A stretch of 64,000 bases of DNA from Shewanella psychrophila (lineage in GTDB: Bacteria > Pseudomonadota > Gammaproteobacteria > Enterobacterales > Shewanellaceae): NCBI RefSeq assembly GCF_002005305.1, contig NZ_CP014782.1, forward strand, positions 4,464,001 through 4,528,000, given 5' to 3'. The notes under the pieces are model-generated. The model had not been told where the DNA came from. It was given only the letters and a program-made list of their open reading frames with translations, and did no database searches. Below are positions 18,377 through 27,113 of this stretch, piece by piece. The position numbers and the translations under genes were made by a program. Position 1 is the stretch's first letter; the number at the start of each line of letters is the position of its first letter.

Positions 18377-19152
18377 TCATTATCCTCCAAGGTTTTTGTT
18401 GAACTTAAATAAATCTTGAAGGAGAAGCTGGTGAGGTTTTGATCGAGAAAAAGCAATGATATTGACCTTTTATCTCTGGCGGAAACTAAAACCTTGCTTA
18501 TTTTTTTTGGATATTTGTCTAATACATAATGGAGACACTTTTCGATAACCGGAGATAACTCTTTGCTCACATCGGCATCTTTATACATGATCAAGTCTAC
18601 GTTATCTAGCGTAATATCGGTATAAGGTTGAACATTCATTTCTGGAGCATGCTCGGTAAGAAAAGATGACAAAAGGAGTGCAAACAGCACACCAAAAAAG
18701 ATGGCACCAAACATCTTAATCACTGCTGGTTTGCGATAAAAACGTCCACTGGATTCAGCCTTAGCATCCTCTGAAATCTCAGTGATCACTATGCCCGGCG
18801 TCAGCATGTAGCCCATTTTAGTAACGGTTTTTATGTAAGCCTGTTCTTTGACATTGTCATCAAGCACCTTTCTCAGCAAAGACACGGTCTGATTGACACT
18901 GGTTTCATCGACAACTAAACCACGTTTGAGCCAGACTTCCTCCAATATTTGCTCTCGGGAAATCACATCCCCCCTATGAGAAATTAAAAGGCTCAGGAGC
19001 CTGGATTCATTGAGTCCAAGTTCGATAACCTTGTCATTTGAAGTATCGGTTAACTGATCTGTTTTGGCGTTAAACACATACCGACCACCGACGCCATAAA
19101 TCTCGGCAACAGCTTTCTCTTTCACAAATTTAGCTCCATTCCATGGTATCAA
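18361..19152 (-). CDS. ToxR/CadC-type membrane-bound transcription regulator
   Basis: A 263-residue protein: an OmpR-type winged helix at about 20-120 (LGLNESRLLSLLISHRGDVISREQILEEVW, then DETSVNQTVSLLRKVL and a wing IKTVTKMGYML), a linker, one membrane segment at about 144-166 (IKMFGAIFFGVLFALLLSSF), and a periplasmic domain of about 95 residues ending in a Cys-containing ECRTF. It binds DNA without a receiver domain and senses an envelope signal. The following overlapping gene is its probable ToxS-like partner. Confidence 0.82.
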   Translation of the reverse strand: MIPWNGAKFVKEKAVAEIYGVGGRYVFNAKTDQLTDTSNDKVIELGLNESRLLSLLISHRGDVISREQILEEVWLKRGLVVDETSVNQTVSLLRKVLDDNVKEQAYIKTVTKMGYMLTPGIVITEISEDAKAESSGRFYRKPAVIKMFGAIFFGVLFALLLSSFLTEHAPEMNVQPYTDITLDNVDLIMYKDADVSKELSPVIEKCLHYVLDKYPKKISKVLVSARDKRSISLLFLDQNLTSFSFKIYLSSTKTLEDNECRTF

Positions 19153-19651
19153 TTAATAAATACACCAAATTTCTTAAAACTCCCGAGAACTAGACAAATT
19201 AAAGGCCTAGTACACACTATTGAACAAGTGTATCAAGGCTACACTAATACTCAACGACAAACGTTACACTTACGAAACATTATGGCGTAAAAATTTAAGT
19301 ATAATGGCTAAGATCTCACTTTTCCGTAGCGGATGAGTTGATTTTATATAATTATTAAAATTTAACATATGTTGAAGTTCAGCACACACCTCGAAGATAA
19401 ATAGACACCAACGATTAAGCCATTGATTTAACTGCAAGTAAAACACCTCACCCTATCAATAAATATAACATGAATACATTTATATCGATTTTAAATGATT
19501 CACACCTAAATCAGTTTTCCCCAAGTATGCTGAAAACAACAGATAAGCAAACTATAAGTAATTTAAGTGGATTTAGCTCCATCTGATTGCATCTATAGAT
19601 GTAAATACATCGAGACGACTTAGGTATAGAAAAGCTAAAACGAGGAAAATT
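19153..19651. other. 500-bp AT-rich intergenic region
   Basis: This lies between the divergent ToxR-like and receiver genes. It is AT-rich with no convincing frame. It must carry both promoters; I see no strong operator. Confidence 0.5.
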
Positions 19652-20056
19652 ATGTTGGACAATATTAAAAATGCACCGAGCCTGAATGGCTTCAATGTTT
19701 TGCTGGTCGATGACGTTAACATCAACCTAGTATTGGGTAAAAGACTATTAACTAAGTTAGGCGTCAATGTCGACATTGCAGACTCAGGAGCCCAGTGTCT
19801 AGAGAAAATGAATCTAAATGACTATCACCTGATTTTACTCGATATACAAATGGAGCCTATGACAGGCCTTGAGACAATGGCTAGAATACGGAAACAAGCG
19901 CGTTGGAACCAAGTTTCGATAGTGGCTGTTTCCTCCTCACTCACTGAAGAAGTCATCAGCCAATGTAGAGCATTCTCCGTCGAACAATTTTTGAAACGGC
20001 CCTTTCTCAAAGCCGATCTGGAAGCTGTTTTATCTTCTGTGGCCAAAAAAGGTTGA
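19652..20056 (+). CDS. Stand-alone response-regulator receiver protein
   Basis: A 134-residue CheY-like protein. The acidic pair is in LLVDDVNIN (about 24-25), the phosphoacceptor Asp is in LILLDIQMEP (about 70), Ser replaces Thr in VAVSSS, and the conserved Lys is in LKRPF. No output domain. It starts 8 bases after GAGGAAAA and lies 38 bp upstream of the hybrid kinase, its likely partner. Confidence 0.9.
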   Translation: MLDNIKNAPSLNGFNVLLVDDVNINLVLGKRLLTKLGVNVDIADSGAQCLEKMNLNDYHLILLDIQMEPMTGLETMARIRKQARWNQVSIVAVSSSLTEEVISQCRAFSVEQFLKRPFLKADLEAVLSSVAKKG

Positions 20057-20094
20057 CCACTACATAACGACATTTTAATAAAGGACACTTTAAT

Positions 20095-23061
20095 ATGGAC
20101 TCGCGTAGCCAAAAACGATTACTAACCAGTAGGATAAAAGTCAGGAAAATATCATTTAGATTTAACGTCCTGATTTTAACGCTTTTTTTGGTGGGCATCA
20201 TTGGAGGCAGTGTGTTAGCGAATCTTAGCTATCATATCGATGACTATATTACTGTCGATAGAGCGACCACGGCTTTAGATAAAGCGCGTTTAACTGAATT
20301 AGTCTACGGCCGTGATGGCAGCATCTTATCAGCAAGCAAGATCCAGAAAAATATGGACCAAATACTTAAAAGTATCGATCGAAAAGACCTTGGAGTTTAC
20401 TTTTTAGATCCTGAAAATGGAGAGAGTCCATTTATTAACGCATTAAACAAATACGAAAGTAATTTTGAGTTATTTGTTGGAAAGCAGGAACAATTCAACC
20501 AAAGAAAAGCAAAGGTAACACATTCAGCTAGCCAGTTGACATCTCAATTAATTAAACTCACGCAATATCAAGAGAAACATATTGAAGCGGGTGTAAAAAA
20601 AATAAATGAACTTAGAAGTATCGTTGATAGAAAGTATAAACTAGTCATTATATCAACAGACACCAGAGTAAAGGCTCAGCAAGTGATGAGTCTTATACGT
20701 CATTATAACAGTGATAAATTTCAACAACAGGCACTGCTAGAGCTAACTAATCACATCAAACAAACACTATCAATTAACCATTTAAATACAGATGAAAAAG
20801 TGCTATTCGAAAGTGCTAAGCAGGCTGCTGTTGACCTGCACATGCTAGTTTCATTGCAAGCACCACATTCTTTAAAAACAAAGAAGCAGTATATGGACGC
20901 AGGCCTAAGCTTTATCGCAGCAGCAAATAAACTTGATAATAGAGAGCATGAAAAACTTAACAAATTTCAAGCTGAGAGTTGGAGGATTCAAACGTCGATA
21001 ATTAACCGAGTAAAAATACTAAAAAATGTTAATCTATTAACTCAAGACATAAACCAGCTATGGCAAGATGAAGATGATTTTTTCTCTTCATTTAGTGACA
21101 CTAGATTTTCGTCCTATCCAGAAGTAACCAATCAATTATCGAACACAGAACAACAAACTAAAACGTTAAATACTCTCTTATTGGAGGATGATGAAAAACA
21201 ATTGATGTCAGCAATCATTGACATGTTGCAACAGCACAGAATTGATTTTAAGGCATCCATAAGCAAGGCAAAAACAATAATTAAGATTAAAGAGGATATG
21301 CATAGTGCGGCATTGATTGCAGATCAGTATTTAACATCTATGTTGGATAAAGAGTCGCAAGATATAAAAGAGGCAAATAAAATAACAATCAATATGTGGG
21401 GACTATGGGCACTATTTTTCATCTCATTAATCATACTCTTAATCTTAGTCCGCCGCTCACATAACGAAATAGTCGATCTTACACAGGACCTAAATCAGGC
21501 AATCACAGATGCTGAGAAGGCTAAAGAAGCGAAATCTTTTTTCCTTGCTAATATGAGTCATGAGATCCGTACTCCAATGAATGCCATCATAGGCATGACA
21601 GATCTGGCCCTACAGACAAACCTAAACTCAGAGACAACATCTTATATCAATGATGCTAATCAATCGGCAAAATTATTACTTGGGATTATCGATGACATAT
21701 TGGATTTTTCAAAAATAGAAGCCAATAAATTAACATTGGAAGAAATCAATTTCGATATCAGAAAGGTCATCAAAGATTTCGATGTCGTTATCCGCAACAG
21801 AGCACAAGAATCCAGCTTAGCCCTGCAGATCAATATTGACGAAAACGTACCCAAACTTTTAAAAGGTGATCCATTACGCTTGTATCAGATCTTACTCAAC
21901 TTGGGCAGTAACGCAGTCAAGTTCACTTCTAAAGGTAGCGTGACCCTAAGTGTCAGTATGCTCAAAAAAACCAGTTCACCAGAAAACATAGGCTTACAGT
22001 TCAAGGTACGGGACACGGGAATTGGCATGAGCAAGCAAGAAACAGCAAACCTGTTCCAGTCATTTACTCAGGCTGACTCCTCCACATCACGTACTTTTGG
22101 CGGCACAGGACTTGGCTTAGTCATTAGTCGACAACTGGTCGAGTCCATGGGAGGAAACATTAGCATCGAAAGTGAAAAAGGCGTAGGCACCACGTTTAAA
22201 GTTCGCGTTTATTTTAAACCTCCTAGTTCCGATAATTTATCCATGATCTCTGATGACGCCCTCAATACAGATCCTGGCATCATGTCTAAGAATATAGCCT
22301 CGCTTATCGATAAAAAAATATTATTGGCAGAAGATAATGAAACAAACCAGAGATTGATAAAAGCACTATTCTTGAAAAAAGGGATCGAAATCACCATAGT
22401 TAATAACGGGCTTGAAGCCGTAAATCTATTAGAAAAAAAGACATTCGATGCGGTATTAATGGATTGCCAAATGCCGATATTAGATGGTTACCATGCCACT
22501 CAAAGAATAAGAAACGAGCTCAATTTACAAGATCTACCAATCATAGCACTCACGGCAAATATCATGTACGAAGATCGTCAAAAGGCGTTCGCTTACGGAA
22601 TGAATGATGTGATAGGTAAACCATTAGATTTTGAGAAACTAATAGCCACATTAGTTAAGCATATAGAAATAGTGGGTGAAAATGTTGAGTTAGCAAAACC
22701 GAATCCGGAACAGCCGGAAATAAAGAACATCCAGAATAAACCTATTCTAGATGTAAATGTTGGATTACAAATTACCGATCATGATGATGACCTGTATGCC
22801 GAACTACTCGGCTATTTTATTGAGAACTACGCTACTCTAGCTCCTTTGGCAAACTATCCAACCCCAAGCGAAATCAAGAATTACCTGCATGAGTTGAAAG
22901 GGGTGGCATCAAATATAGGGGCGGTTGCACTCGCAGATATTTGTTCAAAATACGAACACGCACCCTCGAGCTTAAATAACCAGCAAATGAATGAAATTAC
23001 AACATTATCAGATAAAACCAACCAGAAAATAGCCAGATATTTAAAAGAAGGTAAACTGTAA
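20095..23061 (+). CDS. Hybrid sensor histidine kinase (HK-REC-Hpt)
   Basis: A 988-residue membrane kinase. TM1 is at about 25-45, followed by a long, helical, charged periplasmic domain of about 390 residues and TM2 at about 435-452. HisKA has the H-box MSHEIRTPMNAIIGM (about 486-500). The ATPase domain has GNAVKFT, DTGIGM and GGTGLGL. REC has LLAEDNETN and DCQMPILDG (about 741-860). A C-terminal Hpt domain has LHELKGVASNIGA with the phospho-His. This is a complete phosphorelay in one chain. The signal is unknown; the periplasmic region resembles four-helix sensor domains. Confidence 0.9.
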   Translation: MDSRSQKRLLTSRIKVRKISFRFNVLILTLFLVGIIGGSVLANLSYHIDDYITVDRATTALDKARLTELVYGRDGSILSASKIQKNMDQILKSIDRKDLGVYFLDPENGESPFINALNKYESNFELFVGKQEQFNQRKAKVTHSASQLTSQLIKLTQYQEKHIEAGVKKINELRSIVDRKYKLVIISTDTRVKAQQVMSLIRHYNSDKFQQQALLELTNHIKQTLSINHLNTDEKVLFESAKQAAVDLHMLVSLQAPHSLKTKKQYMDAGLSFIAAANKLDNREHEKLNKFQAESWRIQTSIINRVKILKNVNLLTQDINQLWQDEDDFFSSFSDTRFSSYPEVTNQLSNTEQQTKTLNTLLLEDDEKQLMSAIIDMLQQHRIDFKASISKAKTIIKIKEDMHSAALIADQYLTSMLDKESQDIKEANKITINMWGLWALFFISLIILLILVRRSHNEIVDLTQDLNQAITDAEKAKEAKSFFLANMSHEIRTPMNAIIGMTDLALQTNLNSETTSYINDANQSAKLLLGIIDDILDFSKIEANKLTLEEINFDIRKVIKDFDVVIRNRAQESSLALQINIDENVPKLLKGDPLRLYQILLNLGSNAVKFTSKGSVTLSVSMLKKTSSPENIGLQFKVRDTGIGMSKQETANLFQSFTQADSSTSRTFGGTGLGLVISRQLVESMGGNISIESEKGVGTTFKVRVYFKPPSSDNLSMISDDALNTDPGIMSKNIASLIDKKILLAEDNETNQRLIKALFLKKGIEITIVNNGLEAVNLLEKKTFDAVLMDCQMPILDGYHATQRIRNELNLQDLPIIALTANIMYEDRQKAFAYGMNDVIGKPLDFEKLIATLVKHIEIVGENVELAKPNPEQPEIKNIQNKPILDVNVGLQITDHDDDLYAELLGYFIENYATLAPLANYPTPSEIKNYLHELKGVASNIGAVALADICSKYEHAPSSLNNQQMNEITTLSDKTNQKIARYLKEGKL

Positions 23062-23131
23062 ATGTTCTTTCAAGAATATGTAATCTGGTCTACTCGCTCC
23101 GGACACCTTGATTGTGGATAATAAGATAATC

Positions 23132-23775
23132 GTATCCGTCCGGCGAACTACACCTAGCTTAGTTTTATATTCCAAGGCATCAAGTGATCTAGGCTTTCAG
23201 GCTTGAGTGACAACTGCTCGAGGCAGTAAATTAGATAATCAAAGGGCATGAGCTCGTTAGCTTTGGCTGTTTCGATAATACTGTAGAACACCGCGCTAGC
23301 CTGAGCGCCAGAGGCTGTATTGGAGGACATCCAATTCTTTCTCCTTATCACAAAGGGTTTAACGGCACGCTCTGCGCGATTGTTATCGATAGAGAGTTGC
23401 CCGTCTTCGGTATAACGCATCAGTTTGGCCACTGGTTTAATGTATAGCTAATGGCTTCACCCAGTTTTGCCTTGGGTGAGATACGCATGACCGCTTTATC
23501 CAGCCACTCCTCGAGCGTGTTGAGTAAAGGGACGGTGACCTCTTGTCTTTGTTGGTATTTTTCAGCTACGGGTTGACCTTTAAGCTTTATCTCAAGGCGG
23601 TAGAGTTTCTTGATGTGGTTGATGCCTCAGTCACTGCTGCCGACCTTACCTTTGACCTGGACTCGCTGCGCTTCCACGAACTTTCTTCTGGCATGTGCTC
23701 GGCAGCCGACTAAGGTCGCCTTGCTCTGGGCGCAGCCCTGAAACCATCACAGTGCAGGTGGCGTATGCGCGTGGC
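23132..23775 (-). pseudogene. IS66 transposase (TnpC) remnant with right end
   Basis: The C-terminal 92 codons at 23154-23432 read IDNNRAERAVKPFVIRRKNW, then NTASGAQASAVFYSIIETAKAN and MPFDYLIYCLEQL, typical of IS66 TnpC. Upstream sequence to about 23775 continues the same gene (recognisable ARRKFVEAQRVQVKGK-like part) but with frameshifts. GTATCCGTCCGGCGAAC at 23132 resembles an IS66 terminal repeat. The remnant stops where the leader of the first pilin begins. Confidence 0.8.
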
Positions 23776-23871
23776 CTTTCGAGATGGAAACCCTTAGGAA
23801 ACATTCCCCACATCAACCTTGGTAAAATGTACTTGAATTTAGAATGCGTATACAAAAACTTAGGATTAAAA

Positions 23872-24414
23872 ATGAAAAACATATTTAAAATCGCAACCAT
23901 CAGCGCGCTAGTGATGCTATCAGCAAACGCCATGGCAGAAGACGCCAACCAAGACTTTACCTGGACAGGCACCGTACCTGCAGCAAGTGCAGGCACAGGG
24001 ATTAAAATCAAAGCCACGGGTAGCGGCACCGCACTCGACGCGGGCGTGTTCGATCTGGTAAAAACTGCAGACAACTCTAACAACCCTGCTTACGGGTTTT
24101 TCGATATAACCTCGCCCAGCCTGCTTTCTTTCGACGTGGTTACCGATGATGCCAGCGAAGACCATGTTGATTACTACTACACCATGACCAGCTTCCTGTA
24201 CACCAACAGCGCCGGCACTTCTGACGGGATGATTCAAGGGGCCTTCGACGGGGTAGACCTGACAGCTGACGGCGTATCTTTGCAGCAAGACGTGAAAACT
24301 ACAACAGCAGCAACCGCGTCGACCGACCTCACCCTGACCGGAAATGGTTTGTTTCAATACGGTGATGAGTACACAATCACCGCAACCATGCTGATTACCG
24401 ACCAAGCTCTCTAG
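23872..24414 (+). CDS. Alternative chaperone-usher (CS1/CooA-like) pilin, copy 1
   Basis: A 180-residue secreted subunit. The signal peptide MKNIFKIATISALVMLSANAMA is followed by EDANQDFTWTGTVPAA, an alternating-hydrophobic strand where CS1-type pilins have their donor strand. Then come an Ig-like body with invariant LSFDVVTDDASEDHVDYYYT, a variable loop (SFLYTNSAGTSDGMIQGAF) and the conserved end GDEYTITATMLITDQAL. Start chosen by AGGATTAAAA before ATG; the frame runs upstream into IS66 sequence. This copy has no TATCACT heptamer in its leader. Homology to CooA is by pattern and by the assembly genes at 60.6-64 kb, not by a search. Confidence 0.8.
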   Translation: MKNIFKIATISALVMLSANAMAEDANQDFTWTGTVPAASAGTGIKIKATGSGTALDAGVFDLVKTADNSNNPAYGFFDITSPSLLSFDVVTDDASEDHVDYYYTMTSFLYTNSAGTSDGMIQGAFDGVDLTADGVSLQQDVKTTTAATASTDLTLTGNGLFQYGDEYTITATMLITDQAL

Positions 24415-24443
24415 CTGTCTAAATCTACACTTAAATTCAAACC

Positions 24444-24477
24444 CAAGGCGGGCTCGACCAATCGGGCTCCGTCTTTA
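24444..24477 (+). terminator. Terminator of pilin copy 1
   Basis: An imperfect GC-rich hairpin (AAGGCGGGCTCG...CGGGCTCCGTCTT) is followed by TTTAATT. It is the same type found after nearly every pilin copy. Confidence 0.65.
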
Positions 24478-24658
24478 ATTGTGCCCCCACCGCAAACCGC
24501 CACACCCCTTGCTTTACCACTCGCAATCCAACAAACCCAAAGCCACCCCCTCGAAAACGGAAACCCCCAAGAAACACACAAAGCGTCTAACACCGGCATG
24601 ATAAACATTAGATTTAGGACGTATTAACAAAAACACCACTTATCACTTAGGATTGAAA

Positions 24659-25192
24659 ATGAAAAACATATTTAAAATCGCAACCATCAGCGCGCTAGCG
24701 ATGTTATCAGCAAACGCCATGGCAGAAGACGCCAACCAAGACTTCACCTGGACAGGCACCGTACCCGAAGCAAACGCAGGCGCAGGGATTAAAATCATAG
24801 CCACAGGTAGCGGCACTGCACTCGACGCGGGCGTGTTCACCTTAACAAAAACTGCAGACTATTCGGACCCAACTTATGGGTGGTTCGATATCACCTCACC
24901 CAGCCTTTTGTCTTTTGACGTGGTTACAGATGACGCTAGCGAAGACCATGTTGATTACTACTACACTATGACCAGTTTCGGATACGCCTACGGCACTACC
25001 AGTAGCACCATTGGGGGCTTGGTCGGTGGCGTAGACCTGACAGCTGACGGCACCCCTTTAGCTCTAGATGTGAAAACTACAGCAGCGGCAACCGCGTCGA
25101 CCAACCTCACCTTGACCGGAAATGGTGTGTTTAAATACAGTGAAGAGTACGCAATCACCGCAACCATGCTAATTACCGACCAAGCCCTCTAA
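24659..25192 (+). CDS. CS1/CooA-like pilin, copy 2
   Basis: A 177-residue paralogue with the same signal peptide and the GIKIIATGSGTALDAG segment shared with copies 3, 9 and 12. Its variable loop is SFGYAYGTTSSTIGGLVGG. The promoter has a CATGAT -10-like box at 24597-24602, exactly 56 nt before the ATG, the same distance as in copies 6, 7 and 10. Like copy 1 it ends in DQAL, while the array copies at 50-59 kb end in DQAI or DLAI, so copies 1 and 2 form a sub-pair. A TTG six bases upstream (24653) is an alternative start. Confidence 0.8.
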   Translation: MKNIFKIATISALAMLSANAMAEDANQDFTWTGTVPEANAGAGIKIIATGSGTALDAGVFTLTKTADYSDPTYGWFDITSPSLLSFDVVTDDASEDHVDYYYTMTSFGYAYGTTSSTIGGLVGGVDLTADGTPLALDVKTTAAATASTNLTLTGNGVFKYSEEYAITATMLITDQAL

Positions 25193-25213
25193 GTCTACAC
25201 TTAAATTCAAACC

Positions 25214-25250
25214 CAAGGCGAGGCTCGATGAATCGAGCTCGCCTTCTTTT
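25214..25250 (+). terminator. Terminator of pilin copy 2
   Basis: The stem AAGGCGAG.GCTCGAT/ATCGAGCTCGCCTT is followed by CTTTTT. Strong hairpin with a U-rich tail. Confidence 0.8.
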
Positions 25251-25321
25251 TCTGCTTCAACTTATCACCCTCAATAACTGTCAGAACAAGCCCTGTAAGC
25301 CATCTGTGATGTGAATTCATT

Positions 25322-25639
25322 TTATTTAGGCTCATACTGACCTAACCAGCGTGGGTCTGTATTGACCGGAAGCGTCAATGACATCACGCCCACGGCCAGA
25401 TTAATCACCGCCACTTCTGGTGGTGGCTCTATCGCTAATGCCTCTGCTTTGGGCGTGAGTATTACAAAGGTTGAATGGAATGCTTCCTTAGCCTTCATCA
25501 AGTCGCTTCTCTTGCGGCTAAAGGTTTTAACCACAAGGTGATGCTGGGAACAAAAATCAACAATCGTTAATTTGCTTTGTTTGTGAAGCTCTATGAGCTT
25601 CAGCCATTTTTCTAGTGTCTTATGTTTACGCGAGGCCAT
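25322..25639 (-). CDS. IS66 accessory protein TnpA
   Basis: A 105-residue protein: EKWLKLIELHKQSKLTIVDFCSQHHL helix-turn-helix-like start and the C-terminal MSLTLPVNTDPRWLG typical of IS66 TnpA. The last residues (QYEPK) depart from the family end, so its 3' end is probably truncated. TnpB and most of TnpC are missing; two pilin genes lie in their place. Confidence 0.8.
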   Translation of the reverse strand: MASRKHKTLEKWLKLIELHKQSKLTIVDFCSQHHLVVKTFSRKRSDLMKAKEAFHSTFVILTPKAEALAIEPPPEVAVINLAVGVMSLTLPVNTDPRWLGQYEPK

Positions 25640-25722
25640 CTCAGTTACTCGGAAAGTATCGGTAACAAAGACTCTACCCGCTAACCCGACCGAGGGTTAG
25701 GCGGTGTTCATCACACGCTTAC
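25640..25722 (-). mobile_element. IS66 left end
   Basis: The complement reads GTAAGCGTGTGATGAACACC at the outer end, an IS66-type terminal repeat 83 bp before the TnpA start. It partly matches the opposite end at 23132. The 8-bp sequences outside the two ends (AGATAATC and CGTACTGG) do not match, so no target duplication is preserved. Confidence 0.65.
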
Positions 25723-25829
25723 CGTACTGGCAGTAAAGAGCCTTGATTACTCGCAACCAACTTGCCACCTGAAACATTTACCGCCTCTAAAGTTACTCAG
25801 TTATATGCCAAGCGCATGCAGATATAAAA

Positions 25830-26210
25830 GACATTTCGGAACTTAAAAGTCCTCAATATGGCATGGGGATTAAGCATTGCAAGAGTCGATGCCCTAGAAG
25901 ATTAGATGTTCTATTACTTATCGCTATGCTGGCTGAAATTGTACTTTGGCCCATCGGTATCATCGCTAAACACCTAGGCTGGCAACGTCATTTCCAAACG
26001 AATACTATCCGGCATAGGCCTGTACTATCGGTCGTAAGGCTGGGAAGGAAGTTAAAAAGCGGAAAAACCACAAGTTCAAAAATCAACACCTACACTGGGA
26101 AGTATTTGAAGATATTAAAAAGTTCACTGTGCTGGGATACCTCAATTATGAGCCCCCAGCACCTTATCAAGGAAGGACGACTAGCACTGCGAAAAATGCT
26201 AAAACACTGA
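25830..26210 (+). pseudogene. IS4-family transposase remnant (C-terminal part)
   Basis: The frame encodes ELKSPQYGMGIKHCKSRCPRRLDVLLLIAMLAEIVLW followed by a helical region with HFQTNTIRHRPVLSVVRLGRKL. This matches the last third of IS4-type DDE transposases and lines up with RRDRLFLLSALAIGLL in the intact transposase at 37111. No start or catalytic region is left. Confidence 0.65.
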
Positions 26211-26278
26211 TGATACCAAGAGCTGATTTTTAAATGATAAATTCCGTCAAAGTAAATCACCTTAAAACTGGAATCATC

Positions 26279-26437
26279 ATGAAAAAAACAATCGGTATTA
26301 TCTTAGCCTTATCTCTCCTATCTGGCTGTGCCCCTGAAATTGGCAGTAAAGAATGGTGCGCAAGCATAAAAGAGAAGCCTAAAGCTGATTGGACTATAAA
26401 AGAAGGCAAAGAGTTCGCTAGCAACTGCATTTTCTAA
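26279..26437 (+). CDS. DUF3012 small lipoprotein
   Basis: A 52-residue lipoprotein. The signal MKKTIGIILALSLLSGC has the lipobox LSGC; the mature part APEIGSKEWCASIKEKPKADW...EFASNCIF matches the short DUF3012 pattern with two more Cys residues. The frame opens at 26234, but the ATG at 26279 starts the signal peptide. Function unknown. Confidence 0.8.
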   Translation: MKKTIGIILALSLLSGCAPEIGSKEWCASIKEKPKADWTIKEGKEFASNCIF

Positions 26438-26530
26438 GAGTCAGCAAACAACCTAAGTCGTATATATTCGGCTTAGGTTCAGCTCTGATCACCCTTACCT
26501 GATTATTGATAATATCCCTAGGAAGTAAAA

Positions 26531-27040
26531 TTGATCACGACTATCTTCGAATCGAGCGACTGGCTTCAGTATGAACGCCTCTTAGTTATTTTAACTAGCT
26601 TGTTTATTATCTGTTCGATTTTTAACTATCGAAACACAAAAAAATTTCCCTGGAAGATACTGAGTTTAACAGCCATAGCCGCGTCAACCTTGATCACAAG
26701 TCGAATTTCAGCACTAGAGTTTAATAGCATGCTAGCGGACCTAAGAAACATTGAAGTCATTAATGGTCTATTTCACCACGGAGAGTATCGTTTCACTGAC
26801 ATAGCCAGCGATAGCATAGATTATCGTGAGATCAGACTAAACGACAGAATGATTAAACTGTATCATTCAGGCTATATGTACAGTTCCAGATGCTACCGAA
26901 AATTCTTCAGTTCTAACAACATAGCAGAGAGTAGCAATTTGCGCATGCACATATATTGGTTTGAACATAATTATATTTTTAATGAAAAAAATCATAAGTT
27001 GAAAACCCCCTGTATTTTAAAAATAGAACAGAGAACTTAA
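26531..27040 (+). CDS. Membrane protein of unknown function
   Basis: A 169-residue protein with two N-terminal hydrophobic helices (LLVILTSLFIICSIF and ILSLTAIAASTLITS) and a polar C-terminal domain of about 105 residues with two Cys (SSRCYRKF, KTPCILKI). TTG start, supported by AGGAAG five bases upstream. No family recognised. Confidence 0.55.
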   Translation: MITTIFESSDWLQYERLLVILTSLFIICSIFNYRNTKKFPWKILSLTAIAASTLITSRISALEFNSMLADLRNIEVINGLFHHGEYRFTDIASDSIDYREIRLNDRMIKLYHSGYMYSSRCYRKFFSSNNIAESSNLRMHIYWFEHNYIFNEKNHKLKTPCILKIEQRT

Positions 27041-27051
27041 TCAATTCAGGA

Positions 27052-27084
27052 GAATGACTCACCAAACTAGTTGATGAGTCATTC
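27052..27084. terminator. Bidirectional hairpin between convergent genes
   Basis: GAATGACTCA/TGAGTCATTC is a 10-bp perfect stem with a 13-nt loop, followed by ATTTTC. It separates the membrane-protein gene from the convergent deiminase gene. Confidence 0.65.
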
Positions 27085-27113
27085 ATTTTCATCTGTTCCT
27101 ATATACTAAAGGC

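Noticed and set aside
23646..24083. Minus-strand open frames across each pilin gene (for example 23646-24083, 24643-24840, 55650-55862, 58070-58291)
   Set aside because: They are antisense shadows of the conserved pilin coding sequence; they recur because the pilins recur and have no ribosome sites or plausible protein features.
23132..25722. Intact composite transposon with target duplication around the two pilins
   Set aside because: Both ends look like IS66 termini but the 8 bp outside them differ (AGATAATC and CGTACTGG), and TnpB and most of TnpC are absent, so movement as a unit is not supported.
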